Of a stretch of DNA of 64,000 nt, positions 35,682 through 44,178 are shown in pieces. The stretch is from NCBI GenBank assembly GCA_947501045.1, contig CANMUI010000011.1, positions 1 through 64,000 of the forward strand, given 5' to 3'. The notes under the pieces are model-generated. The model did no database searches. It was not told where the DNA came from and saw only the letters and a program-made list of their open reading frames with translations. The DNA is from an uncultured Psychrobacter sp. GTDB taxonomy: Bacteria > Pseudomonadota > Gammaproteobacteria > Pseudomonadales > Moraxellaceae. The stretch's first letter is position 1. The number at the start of each line of letters is the position of its first letter. The position numbers and the translations under genes were made by a program.

Positions 35682-36578
35682 TCAGCCAATACGGCGTTTC
35701 AGTCCAGTTAGTTGTATGATACGAGTTGCAATCTCTTCAACAGACATCTCTGACACATCAAGGCTTGGAATACCTTGCGAGGTATAAATACCTTGTATAG
35801 CACGCTGTTCTTGTTGTACTTGCTGATAGCTTGAGTAGCGACTGCCAGCGCGGCGTTCTTGACGAATTTTTACCAAGCGATCGGTATCAATCATCAATCC
35901 AAAGAGCTTATCTTTATGTTCGCGTAGTGCTTTTGGCAACTGATTGTCGTACAAATCATCTTCGGTTAGCGGATAGTTGGCCGCACGGATGCCAAATTGT
36001 AAAGCCAGATATAATGAGGTCGGCGTCTTACCTGAGCGCGAAACGCCAATCAAAATAATGTCTGCCATACTGTAATGACGCGTGCGAGCGCCATCATCAT
36101 TGTCTAGCGCAAAATGCACCGCATCAATGCGCTCTTTATAGGTTTCAGAATCGACATTATCATGAGCATGACCGGAGTGACCATCAGGTTCAATCCCTGT
36201 CTCTTCTGCAATCCTTCCGATTAAGCCCTCATACATATCTAGATTACAGCTGTGAGCAGAATTAATCTTTTCACGAATCTCAGGACTAACAATAGTATCA
36301 AACACTAAAGGCAACAGACCATCACGCTGATAAGCCATGTTAATTTGCTGAACAGCGTCCTCTGCTCGCTCTAAGCTATCGACGTATGGTAGGACTCGGG
36401 TCTCAAAAGGTACTGAGGCGAACTGGCTTAATATAGAGCGGCCTAAAGTTTCAGCGGTAATAGCTGTACCATCAGAGACAAAAAAAGCACTTCTTATAGT
36501 CTGCGAGTTGTCTAAACTTAAGGCATGGCGATTTTGAATAATAGGTTTATCTTGCTCGGATGGATTGTTTGAGTACAT
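35682..36578 (-). CDS. ppsR: PEP synthase regulatory kinase/pyrophosphorylase
   Basis: Bifunctional DUF299 enzyme that phosphorylates and dephosphorylates phosphoenolpyruvate synthase, the product of the divergent gene. The 298 residues show AFFVSDGTAITAETLGRSIL near the N-terminus, the P-loop-like GVSRSGKTPTSLYLA at about 178-192, and the ANYPLTEDDL segment. A His/Asp-containing insertion (about 130-165) is slightly longer than in E. coli YdiA. GAGG is about 12 bases before the ATG. The divergent placement with ppsA is a common arrangement and supports the call strongly. Confidence 0.93.
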   Translation of the reverse strand: MYSNNPSEQDKPIIQNRHALSLDNSQTIRSAFFVSDGTAITAETLGRSILSQFASVPFETRVLPYVDSLERAEDAVQQINMAYQRDGLLPLVFDTIVSPEIREKINSAHSCNLDMYEGLIGRIAEETGIEPDGHSGHAHDNVDSETYKERIDAVHFALDNDDGARTRHYSMADIILIGVSRSGKTPTSLYLALQFGIRAANYPLTEDDLYDNQLPKALREHKDKLFGLMIDTDRLVKIRQERRAGSRYSSYQQVQQEQRAIQGIYTSQGIPSLDVSEMSVEEIATRIIQLTGLKRRIG

Positions 36579-37027
36579 AACTTAAAAACCTCGGTATAAA
36601 CCTTACTTGGTGTAAACATTGTTTAGTTAGCTACTGGTCAGGGGGTCGATATTTATGTTGTCCATTATACTCATAATAAGTCCTCAATAGAAATCAATGT
36701 TAGCACAACTACTAAACTGCAATACTGGCTTTTTGCTCTGCTTCTCCAAACAATTTTTCGTCCTAAAAATTAGTATATATTGCTCACATAGTTACAATTT
36801 ATAGCACTGTTTATCGTCATTTGCTCATTTTATGTGCGAATACTAGCTGTTTTATATTCGGATAAATGAGATAATGCCCCAACTAATTGTTGGCGAATTA
36901 TTGCTAAACGCTATGTTTTTTGCTTTTTTACTTGGTTTTTCAATTTAACTACTCGAAATTATCTAAATATAGCGGTATAATTTGGCGTTATAATCTTTAC
37001 TAAATAACCTTATTTTCTGGAGTTATC
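36579..37027. promoter_or_regulatory. Divergent promoter region of ppsR and ppsA
   Basis: About 450 AT-rich bases. On the plus strand two TATAAT hexamers lie at 36976-36981 and 36989-36994, 30-50 bases upstream of the ppsA ribosome site (CTGGAG at 37015-37020). Either could be the ppsA -10 element. I could not identify a confident -35 or a regulator site. No gene is seen. Confidence 0.5.
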
Positions 37028-39412
37028 ATGGCAGCTCAATCTACAGCACTTGTAATCAATCTTGATCAGTTAGGAAAAAATGATGTTGATATAGTCGGCG
37101 GTAAGAATTCTTCGCTTGGCGAGATGATCAGTCATTTGTCTAGTTTGGGTGTGAGTGTTCCAGGTGGTTTTGCTACTACCTCCAATGCTTTTAATCGTTT
37201 CTTAACAGAAACTGGTCTACTTGACAAAATCAACAGTGAACTTAAAGCTTTAGACGTCAACGATGTTAGCAAACTTGCGACTACTGGTAAAAAAATTCGT
37301 AACTGGATTATCGAACAAAAACTACCAGAAGATCTTGAAAAAGAGGTGCGTCAAGCTTTTGAAGAGATGAGCGGCGGCGAAGATATCGCAGTTGCTGTAC
37401 GCTCTTCTGCCACGGCTGAGGATTTACCGGATGCTTCCTTTGCAGGTCAGCAAGAGACTTATCTGAACATTCGCGGTATTGATAATGTGCTTATCGCTAT
37501 CAAAGAAGTGTTTGCCTCATTATACAATGACCGCGCTATCTCCTATCGCGTGCATAAAGGTTTTGAGCACGAAGGCGTGGCTTTATCTGCTGGTATTCAG
37601 CGTATGGTACGCTCAGAGACGGGTGCCGCCGGCGTTATGTTTACCCTTGATACTGAAAGCGGTTTTGATCAAGTGGTATTTATCACCTCAAGCTACGGTT
37701 TGGGTGAGATGGTCGTACAAGGCGCGGTAAACCCTGATGAGTTTTACCTATCAAAACGTCTACTGGCTGATGGTAAGCCCTCAGTTATCCGCCGTAACTT
37801 AGGTAGCAAGCACCAAAAAATGGTTTATGGTGATGAAGGTAGCACTACTAAATCTGTCAAAACGGTCGATGTCGAAAAAGAAGAACGTATGCAGTTCTCT
37901 TTATCAACGGACGAATTAACTGAGCTTGCCAAACAAGCCATGACTATTGAGAAGCATTACGGTCAAGCCATGGATATTGAGTGGGCAAAAGATGGCGATA
38001 CTGGAGAGATCTTTATCGTGCAAGCTCGTCCTGAAACCGTCAAGAGCCGTCAAGACAGCAACGTCATGGAGCGCTATGTCATCAATACTGGTGATGCTAA
38101 AGTGCTATGTGAAGGTCGTTCAATCGGTCAACGCGTTGGCGCTGGCAAGGTGCGTATCGTTGATAACTTGAATGAGATGGATAAAGTTGAGGACGGTGAC
38201 ATACTGGTGTCAGATATGACTGATCCGGATTGGGAACCAGTTATGAAACGTGCCTCTGCTATTATTACTAATCGCGGTGGTCGTACCTGTCACGCGGCTA
38301 TTATCGCGCGTGAGCTTGGCGTGCCAGCTATCGTTGGTTGTGGTAATGCCACCGAGCTATTGGTTGATGGTCAAGAGGTGACTGCGTCTTGTGCTGAAGG
38401 TGATACAGGCTTTATCTACGAGGGACTGCTTGATTTTGATGTGCAGACCAACTCTATTGAATCCATGCCAGAGCTGGCTTTTAAAGTGATGATGAACGTG
38501 GGTAACCCTGATCGCGCTTTCTCATTCACGCAAATGCCAAACGAAGGTATTGGTCTTGCGCGTCTTGAATTCATTATTAACCGTATGATTGGCGTGCATC
38601 CCAAAGCGCTACTCAACATGAATAGCCTACCACGCGAAGTTGCGCAAGCGATTAACGAGCGTATTGCCGGTTATGCCTCTCCTGTTGATTTTTATGTCGA
38701 TAAACTGGTTGAGGGCATCTCAACGCTGGCCGTTGCCTTTATGGATCAGCCCGTTATCGTACGTATGTCAGATTTTAAATCTAATGAGTACGCCAACCTG
38801 CTTGGCGGTAAGCTGTACGAGCCCTCAGAAGAGAACCCAATGCTAGGCTTCCGCGGTGCTAGTCGCTACGTCTCTGATAATTTCCGCGATTGTTTTGAGC
38901 TTGAATGTAAAGCCCTTAAACGGGTCCGTGATGAGATGGGTCTGACTAACGTTGAGATTATGATTCCATTTGTGCGTACTGTCGATGAAGCAGCGCAAGT
39001 GATTGAACTGCTTGAGAAAAACGGTCTAAAACGCGGTGAAAATGGTCTACGCGTCATTATGATGTGTGAGCTACCAACCAACGCCTTACTAGCAGAAGAG
39101 TTCTTAGAGCACTTTGATGGTTTCTCTATTGGTTCCAACGATTTAACTCAGCTAACTCTTGGTCTTGACCGTGATTCGGGGATTATCTCGCATCTGTTTG
39201 ATGAGCGTGACCCTGCTGTTAAGAAGCTATTGTCTATGGCGATTGATGCTTGTCGCAAAGCGAATAAATATATCGGTATCTGTGGTCAAGGACCATCTGA
39301 TCATCCCGATTTAGCTTATTGGCTTATGGAGCAAGGTATCAGCTCAGTATCACTGAACCCTGATTCGGTACTCGATACTTGGTTCTTCTTAGCTGATGAA
39401 GAAGTAGAATAA
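37028..39412 (+). CDS. ppsA: Phosphoenolpyruvate synthase
   Basis: Converts pyruvate plus ATP to phosphoenolpyruvate, AMP and phosphate for gluconeogenesis. The 794 residues are full length. The N-terminal ATP-grasp part has VGGKNSSLGEM and AVRSSATAEDLPDASFAGQ. The swivelling domain carries the phosphohistidine in GGRTCHAAIIARELG (about residue 421). The C-terminal TIM barrel has the active-site region IGSNDLTQLTLGLDRDS and the Cys in GICGQGPSDHPDLA. The Thr just before the catalytic His region (GGRTCHA) is the expected target of PpsR. The ATG has CTGGAG upstream. Confidence 0.97.
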   Translation: MAAQSTALVINLDQLGKNDVDIVGGKNSSLGEMISHLSSLGVSVPGGFATTSNAFNRFLTETGLLDKINSELKALDVNDVSKLATTGKKIRNWIIEQKLPEDLEKEVRQAFEEMSGGEDIAVAVRSSATAEDLPDASFAGQQETYLNIRGIDNVLIAIKEVFASLYNDRAISYRVHKGFEHEGVALSAGIQRMVRSETGAAGVMFTLDTESGFDQVVFITSSYGLGEMVVQGAVNPDEFYLSKRLLADGKPSVIRRNLGSKHQKMVYGDEGSTTKSVKTVDVEKEERMQFSLSTDELTELAKQAMTIEKHYGQAMDIEWAKDGDTGEIFIVQARPETVKSRQDSNVMERYVINTGDAKVLCEGRSIGQRVGAGKVRIVDNLNEMDKVEDGDILVSDMTDPDWEPVMKRASAIITNRGGRTCHAAIIARELGVPAIVGCGNATELLVDGQEVTASCAEGDTGFIYEGLLDFDVQTNSIESMPELAFKVMMNVGNPDRAFSFTQMPNEGIGLARLEFIINRMIGVHPKALLNMNSLPREVAQAINERIAGYASPVDFYVDKLVEGISTLAVAFMDQPVIVRMSDFKSNEYANLLGGKLYEPSEENPMLGFRGASRYVSDNFRDCFELECKALKRVRDEMGLTNVEIMIPFVRTVDEAAQVIELLEKNGLKRGENGLRVIMMCELPTNALLAEEFLEHFDGFSIGSNDLTQLTLGLDRDSGIISHLFDERDPAVKKLLSMAIDACRKANKYIGICGQGPSDHPDLAYWLMEQGISSVSLNPDSVLDTWFFLADEEVE

Positions 39413-39463
39413 GCTGCTACAGTAAGTCACCGCTATAATTGGTATAATCATTAAAGACGTAAT

Positions 39464-39557
39464 TATTAGGGTCTATCTGGTTATTAAAAGCTGTCTGTTG
39501 TTTTTATAAAAGCTTAAATGACAATATGTGTTTAAAAAAGTCAGATAGTCCCTAATA
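39464..39557. mobile_element. MITE-like element with 16-bp terminal inverted repeats
   Basis: TATTAGGGTCTATCTG at 39464-39479 and its inverted copy CAGATAGTCCCTAATA at 39542-39557 match at 15 of 16 positions and bound a 94-bp segment. Both ends are flanked by TAAT (39460-39463 and 39558-39561), which could be a target duplication, although TAAT is common in this AT-rich DNA. The right end abuts a TATAAT at 39556-39561, so the element may contribute the promoter of the next gene. A related sequence, TATTAGGGACTTATCTG, occurs alone at 52862. It could instead be a long-stem ppsA terminator, but there is no U-tract. Confidence 0.5.
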
Positions 39558-39581
39558 TAATGATTTAAGATATGACTAACT

Positions 39582-40583
39582 ATGCAGGCAACTATGCAGA
39601 TTTTCCTCGCTCGAAACAATGTACAGGCTGGTCCCTATAATCTGGATCAGCTCAATATTATGCTTACCTCCGGTGAGGTAGTGTTAGATGATTTGATGTG
39701 GCATGAGGGTTTAGAAAAGTGGCATCGTGTTGGGGATTTGACAGGTAACCAATATGCGTATCGTCCCAGCCCAACCGTGACAGCTACCGATGCAGTCGTT
39801 AATGATTCAATTATCAATAATGTTACTATTTTTCCAGAAGATACTGGTTCTAGTAAAAAAGATAATAAGAATATCTCTATTGACAGGTTGTACGGTAAAC
39901 CTGAGCGCAAAAAGGTCAACACTAGCAAAAGTGGTGGTATGACGGGCAATCGTCAGCATACTCCATCTAATGATTTATCTTTAAACAAGTCACGTAGCAC
40001 CAAATCAGTTGCTAGTACAGACAAAGTACTTGGCGATGTGGTACTGGCGCCTATTATGTCGCGGATATTAGCAACAGTGCTCAATGGTTTATTGTATCTA
40101 CTGGCTATTTTCCCTTTGGTATTAGCGCTGACCAATATGGACATCGATTATAGTCAGTTTCAAAATATTCAAAATATGGACGCTGCCTATCAATATTCGA
40201 TGAGTTTGATGGAAAGCCTTCCTGACAGCACGCTAATGATGTCGCAGGTGATGATATTTGGCTTATTTATATTACAATTGGCCTTTATTACTTTGCGCGG
40301 ACAATCACTTGGTAAACTAATCATTGGTATTCGAGTGGTAGATCAAACTACGCATCGTTTGCCCTCATTTACCAAGCTTATCGGCATGCGTACCTTACTA
40401 CTATTTATTGTTTATAATTTACTGTTCTCTTTTACTAGCTTTTTGGGTTTTATAGTGGTTGCGGCTCACTATTATATGGCCTCCAAAAGTCCTGAGAATA
40501 TCGGCTGGCATGATAAGTTAGCTAAAACCTTAGTAGTAAAAGCCGATAGTAAACAGCTGATTAAACCAGCAAAAATTAAATAG
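39582..40583 (+). CDS. GYF_2-RDD membrane protein
   Basis: A 333-residue protein. The first 60 residues are a GYF_2 (DUF4339) domain, with FLARNNVQAGPYNLDQLN and DLMWHEGLEKWHRV. A charged linker of about 90 residues follows. The C-terminal RDD domain (about 155-320) has three to four transmembrane helices, SRILATVLNGLLYLLAIFPL, SLGKLIIGIRVVD and a terminal WHDKLAKTLVV segment. The ATG at 39582 and another at 39594 (MQIFLARN) are both possible; neither has a good ribosome site. RDD proteins are proposed ion or small-molecule transporters, but function here is unknown. Confidence 0.88.
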   Translation: MQATMQIFLARNNVQAGPYNLDQLNIMLTSGEVVLDDLMWHEGLEKWHRVGDLTGNQYAYRPSPTVTATDAVVNDSIINNVTIFPEDTGSSKKDNKNISIDRLYGKPERKKVNTSKSGGMTGNRQHTPSNDLSLNKSRSTKSVASTDKVLGDVVLAPIMSRILATVLNGLLYLLAIFPLVLALTNMDIDYSQFQNIQNMDAAYQYSMSLMESLPDSTLMMSQVMIFGLFILQLAFITLRGQSLGKLIIGIRVVDQTTHRLPSFTKLIGMRTLLLFIVYNLLFSFTSFLGFIVVAAHYYMASKSPENIGWHDKLAKTLVVKADSKQLIKPAKIK

Positions 40584-40650
40584 TTGGCTAAGCTGACTAC
40601 AACGCAGTATAGAATTACTTGATAGATAAATCCTTACAAACTTACTCTAA

Positions 40651-40677
40651 AAGTAGCGCTTAGGCGCTACTTTTTTA
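40651..40677 (+). terminator. Rho-independent terminator
   Basis: A perfect 9-bp stem AAGTAGCGC/GCGCTACTT with a four-base loop is followed by TTTTT. It ends the GYF_2-RDD gene transcript. Confidence 0.9.
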
Positions 40678-40756
40678 TTGCTAGCAATAAAAAACTGTCT
40701 TTGATTTCTTCATAAATACTTGTTTATAAGTCTTTGTGTTCATAGCTAGTAACTGT

Positions 40757-40762
40757 TATAAT
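40757..40762 (+). promoter_or_regulatory. Extended -10 promoter of the rpsF operon
   Basis: TGTTATAAT at 40754-40762 fits an extended -10 (TGnTATAAT), about 125 bases before rpsF. The -35 is weak (TTGTGT-like near 40734), as expected for an extended -10 promoter. Confidence 0.6.
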
Positions 40763-40778
40763 ACGGCGCTTTATATCC

Positions 40779-40825
40779 TAAGCCCCTTGATGATAGTTTT
40801 ATCATTTATCAAAAGGATAGGCTTA
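40779..40825 (+). promoter_or_regulatory. Bulged hairpin in the rpsF leader, possible ribosomal-protein autoregulatory site
   Basis: In the rpsF leader, TAAGCC pairs with GGCTTA, CC with GG, TTGAT with ATCAA and GATA with TATC around the loop GTTT. All three bulges (ATA, AA and ATTT) fall on the 3' side. It lies between the promoter and the TAAGGAG site at about 40875. Leaders of rpsF operons in many bacteria bind the S6:S18 complex, but I do not see the CCG bulge that I associate with that motif. Confidence 0.4.
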
Positions 40826-40886
40826 CCTTATAAATCTCCTTGCTATTGACATAGGGTTAATAGCTACTAATCCGTAAGGAGTCCAA

Positions 40887-41291
40887 ATGCGACATTACGA
40901 AGTGGTGTTAATTGTACACCCAGACCAAAGCGACCAAGTGGTTGGCATGGTTGAACGCTATATCAAGTTAGTTCAAGACAATGGCGGTGTTATCCATCGT
41001 TTAGAAGATTGGGGCCGTCGTCAATTGGCTTATCCAATCAATAAGATTCACAAAGCTCATTACGTTCTTTTCAATATTGAAACTGACGGTGAAACTTTAG
41101 CTGAGCTAGAAGAATTATTCCGTTATAACGACGCGATCATTCGTAGTCTAGTTATGCGCCGTGACGAAGCTGTCACTGAAGAGTCGCAGTTAGCCAAGAA
41201 TGCCGATGAAAAACGCGCACGCAAAGCAACTACTCGTCGTCCAGACAGTCGTGAAAACGATAATGACGACAACGACAACAGTGAAGACTAA
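40887..41291 (+). CDS. rpsF: 30S ribosomal protein S6
   Basis: Small-subunit protein that binds S18 on 16S rRNA. The 134 residues begin MRHYEVVLIVHPDQSDQV and contain GGVIHRLEDWGRRQLAYPI and RYNDAIIRSLVMR, all hallmarks. The C-terminal tail is Arg-rich, then acidic (ENDNDDNDNSED); in E. coli the S6 tail is extended with glutamates by RimK, and a similar acidic end is built in here. TAAGGAG precedes the ATG. First gene of rpsF-rpsR-rplI; the priB gene present between rpsF and rpsR in enterobacteria is absent (16-bp gap). Confidence 0.98.
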   Translation: MRHYEVVLIVHPDQSDQVVGMVERYIKLVQDNGGVIHRLEDWGRRQLAYPINKIHKAHYVLFNIETDGETLAELEELFRYNDAIIRSLVMRRDEAVTEESQLAKNADEKRARKATTRRPDSRENDNDDNDNSED

Positions 41292-41307
41292 TTAAAGGAG
41301 AATACTC

Positions 41308-41538
41308 ATGGCACGTTTCTATCGCCGTCGCAAATTCTGCCGTTTCACTGCTGAAGGCATCACTCACATCGATTATAAAGATGTTGAATTGCTAAAACAG
41401 TATATCAGTGATAATGGTAAAATCGTACCAAGCCGCATTACCGGTACTTCTACTAAATATCAGCGTCAGCTAGCTACTGCTATCAAGCAGGCTCGTTATC
41501 TTTCGCTACTTCCGTATACCGACAACCATCAGGGTTAA
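41308..41538 (+). CDS. rpsR: 30S ribosomal protein S18
   Basis: A 76-residue S18, full length, beginning MARFYRRRKFCRFTAEG and containing DVELLKQYISDNGKIVPSRI and the RQLATAIKQARYLSLLPY signature. It binds S6 on the 30S platform. AAAGGAG lies upstream. It is cotranscribed with rpsF (16 bp upstream) and rplI (20 bp downstream). Confidence 0.99.
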   Translation: MARFYRRRKFCRFTAEGITHIDYKDVELLKQYISDNGKIVPSRITGTSTKYQRQLATAIKQARYLSLLPYTDNHQG

Positions 41539-41558
41539 CCGTTAACTAGGAGTGACTC

Positions 41559-42071
41559 ATGCAAATTATTTTGTTACAGCGTATCGTCAACCTCGGTAAA
41601 CTCGGTGAAACTGTCGATGTAAAACCAGGTTACGGACGTAACTTTCTTATCCCGCAAGGTAAAGCATTACCTGCGACCAAAGCTAATATTGAAAAGTTTG
41701 AAGCTCGCCGTGCTGAGCTTGAAGCTGAAGAAGCAAAAGAAGTCGCTACAGCTCAAGAGCGTGCTGATGCGTTAACTGATGTTAATGTCATCATGCGCGC
41801 TAAATCTGGTGACGAAGGTAAACTATTTGGCTCTATCGGTACTCGTGATATCGCTGAAGCCTTAACCAATTCTGGTTTAGAAGTTGACCGCTCTGAAGTT
41901 AAACTTCCAGAAGGCACTCTTCGCCAGATCGGTGAATACAGTGTTGATATTCAGCTTCATCATGACGTTACTGCCACTATTCAGGTGACTATTTTGTCAG
42001 AAGATGGTGATGACGAAGATCAAGATACCGAAGAAGCAACTGATGATAACGAAGAGACTACTGAAGAATAA
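41559..42071 (+). CDS. rplI: 50S ribosomal protein L9 with acidic C-terminal tail
   Basis: Large-subunit protein L9. The N-terminal domain has MQIILLQRIVNLGKLGE, VDVKPGYGRNFLIPQGKA, and the connecting helix is present. The C-terminal domain includes GKLFGSIGTRDIAEAL. It is 170 residues compared with about 149 in E. coli; the last 22 residues are nearly all Asp, Glu, Thr and Gln, an unusual acidic tail. TAGGAG precedes the ATG. Last gene of the ribosomal operon; a strong terminator follows. Confidence 0.98.
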   Translation: MQIILLQRIVNLGKLGETVDVKPGYGRNFLIPQGKALPATKANIEKFEARRAELEAEEAKEVATAQERADALTDVNVIMRAKSGDEGKLFGSIGTRDIAEALTNSGLEVDRSEVKLPEGTLRQIGEYSVDIQLHHDVTATIQVTILSEDGDDEDQDTEEATDDNEETTEE

Positions 42072-42099
42072 TTTTCAGTCGATCTAGTTTACATCTACA

Positions 42100-42132
42100 A
42101 AAGCCAGTGACTTTAAGTTACTGGCTTTTTTT
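42100..42132 (+). terminator. Rho-independent terminator of the rpsF operon
   Basis: AAGCCAGTGACTT pairs with AGTTACTGGCTT (one G-U pair) around a short loop, followed by TTTTTTT. Confidence 0.92.
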
Positions 42133-42264
42133 ATGTTATGCAGCGTTTAAAATGTTATATTTTATAATAAGTTACGTTTCTTAGATGGTTGTAGAATAGT
42201 GCTATTGGCTTAACGAAAAATACAGTACGGCCAGAATAATCTCTTGCAACCTTGGAGAATTGAT

Positions 42265-43533
42265 ATGACATTTTACTCAGCTCCCAACTATTCCAAACAT
42301 TTGCATGATTGGCTCAAGCGTGGCAGAGAGTGGCACATTGAATATGACGACTATCTATCCAATCACCTTACCCATAACTGGATCGTGTTAGATGCCGCTG
42401 GCGCAGATGACGAGAAAATACAGTGGTGGCAAGAGGTTTATACCAGCAATCACTCTCTTAGCCCTGCAGAACCGCAAAAAATGTTAGCAGCGCCACGTAG
42501 CATCTTGATAGATTATACAAAGATAACAGATGCTAATTGGCTAAATAATCTGCAATCTATTCGGATTGCTTTTGGCTTGTATCGTGATTTTTTCGATAAA
42601 AAAATAGCTGATATGGGTTTGAGCGCCTGCCTTAAGCGCTACTACCCTGCTCTATCAGAAGGGATGGCAGGAGCCGCATTTCATCCTGTGATTCATACTG
42701 GCTGGGCCGTTGATGTCGACTCTGAAGATATGGCAAGCGAGGGCTTAGCCTATATGGCGACTGCGTTTCAGCCTCTAGCTACTGGTCCAAATCATAGCAA
42801 ATATCAGCTATGGTCTTTTGATGCACCAAGCATTATTGAAGCATTCAAGCAGATTTTTACCAACAACGGCATAGCAGAGCTGGCCAAAAAAGCCCATTTG
42901 TTAAGCAAAACAGAGGACTATACCGATCTTAATAAAGGCGGTTTTCAGCAGCGTCTTATTACTTTTAATAATCCTGAGCATCCGATGGCGCAATTTCTCA
43001 ATGACAATGTGGTGCTAAAACTACCTGCTATTGGCAGCGATTTAATGTCATCAATAGAAACATTGACTGTTATCGCTGCAACGGCTTTGTACAGTAGCGA
43101 TAATGAGTTTTTTATAGTGCATGGATTAACCAGTCTACATGGGGTGCTATGTGTGCTGCCGCACCTTGGTGAAGCAGCACAGCGCGATGCCCTAGCTTAT
43201 TGGTTTCGAGCGCTAGTGGCGACTATTATTGTGCAAGGCAGTCCTAGCGTAGAAAAGACTGTTAGCCTACTTGAAAAATGGCTTGTTGATAAAGAAAAGG
43301 CTGGTGAATATCAGCTTACTGATGAGCAAAAAGCGTGGTGGATGAAAACTCTGCAGTCGACCACAGATAGCTATGATGAGCATGTACCGAAGACCGTTTA
43401 TGTTCTAAAGCGCTGGGCTGAATGGCAAGCTTTTTCAAGCGCTGCACATGACATCTATGTTAAAGTAGCTCGCAACATAGCTATGCCTAATGCCAGTGGT
43501 AGGCTTGAAGATAATCTATGGTTTAATCGATGA
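42265..43533 (+). CDS. Questin oxidase-like (DUF4243) protein
   Basis: A 422-residue protein of the questin oxidase-like family. Typical segments are NHLTHNWIVLDAAGADDEK near the N-terminus, ALSEGMAGAAFHPVIHTGWA at about 130-150, and FIVHGLTSLHGVLCVLPHL near 290. Fungal relatives act as Baeyer-Villiger-type oxygenases; the bacterial substrate is unknown. The start is the ATG at 42265, because GGAG at 42254-42257 sits correctly before it; an in-frame TTG 21 bases upstream would place the ribosome site inside the gene. It follows the ribosomal operon terminator, so is probably transcribed separately. Confidence 0.8.
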   Translation: MTFYSAPNYSKHLHDWLKRGREWHIEYDDYLSNHLTHNWIVLDAAGADDEKIQWWQEVYTSNHSLSPAEPQKMLAAPRSILIDYTKITDANWLNNLQSIRIAFGLYRDFFDKKIADMGLSACLKRYYPALSEGMAGAAFHPVIHTGWAVDVDSEDMASEGLAYMATAFQPLATGPNHSKYQLWSFDAPSIIEAFKQIFTNNGIAELAKKAHLLSKTEDYTDLNKGGFQQRLITFNNPEHPMAQFLNDNVVLKLPAIGSDLMSSIETLTVIAATALYSSDNEFFIVHGLTSLHGVLCVLPHLGEAAQRDALAYWFRALVATIIVQGSPSVEKTVSLLEKWLVDKEKAGEYQLTDEQKAWWMKTLQSTTDSYDEHVPKTVYVLKRWAEWQAFSSAAHDIYVKVARNIAMPNASGRLEDNLWFNR

Positions 43534-43604
43534 TTATCACAAAATGTCTTAAAATAACTTTAGAGCAACTATAGAAAGTGGCTTAAAAAAATAAAACACC
43601 CATA

Positions 43605-43637
43605 AAAAAATCCGACCACATTACGTGATCGGATTTT
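43605..43637 (-). terminator. Terminator of tmRNA, near-bidirectional
   Basis: On the minus strand AAAAATCCGATCAC and GTGGTCGGATTTTT form a long stem with one mismatch, followed by TTTTTT. It lies directly after the tmRNA 3' end and can also stop plus-strand transcription from the questin oxidase-like gene. Confidence 0.88.
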
Positions 43638-43644
43638 TAGTATT

Positions 43645-44003
43645 TGGTGGAGATGGCGGGAGTTGAACCCGCGTCCGCCAGCATTACGCTCATGACTCTA
43701 CATGTTTAGATTCTGTCTTTAGTTTTAGTCCGCACCGATCCGACAGGCAGGATGGATTGGACGATTCTCTACTTTTGAACCCAAGCGATTGAGACAATCC
43801 CTTATGGCGAACCTATATGCGTACGCTTCGACTTAGTTAACCAACTATAGGCAATCAGCAACTAAGTAAGCAGGGTTTAAGCTGCTAGAGCGTAAGTTTC
43901 GTCGTTTGCGACTATAACAATATATGTTTGATTTACGAGAGGACATACACTCTCGACATGCATCATTGAGTTTCATCACCAGCGTCGAAGCCAGAACATC
44001 CCC
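43645..44003 (-). ncRNA. ssrA: Transfer-messenger RNA (tmRNA)
   Basis: Rescues stalled ribosomes by adding a degradation tag. The 3' end, read on the minus strand, ends in TTCAACTCCCGCCATCTCCA then CCA, the alanyl-acceptor/T-arm half, at 43645. The 5' end GGGGATGTTCTGGCTTCGAC is at 44003, giving 359 nt. The tag frame at 43877-43909 starts with resume codon GCA preceded by TAGTC, and encodes ANDETYALAA followed by TAA. E. coli has ANDENYALAA, so only Asn to Thr differs. Exact ends after processing are inferred. Confidence 0.97.
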
Positions 44004-44016
44004 AATAAGACTGCGT

Positions 44017-44045
44017 ATTATACAACAAGCAAACTATTTAAGCAA
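44017..44045 (-). promoter_or_regulatory. Putative ssrA promoter
   Basis: On the minus strand TTGCTT (44040-44045) and TATAAT (44017-44022) are spaced by 17 bases. The predicted start is about seven bases before the mature tmRNA 5' end, consistent with a short leader removed by RNase P. Confidence 0.6.
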
Positions 44046-44178
44046 CTACAACCGTATTACATTATAGCAAACACAGATAGTTTAGAAAATTATACTTATT
44101 ATTTAATGCTCATTACTATATAGGGCTACCTGCCAGCTTTTCAAGTATTACTTCTCAGTTCTACCCGATCGCCCATAA

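Noticed and set aside
43645..43690. tRNA-like 3' end with CCA
   Set aside because: It is the acceptor/T-arm half of tmRNA, not a separate tRNA, as shown by the matching 5' end 350 bases away and the tag frame.
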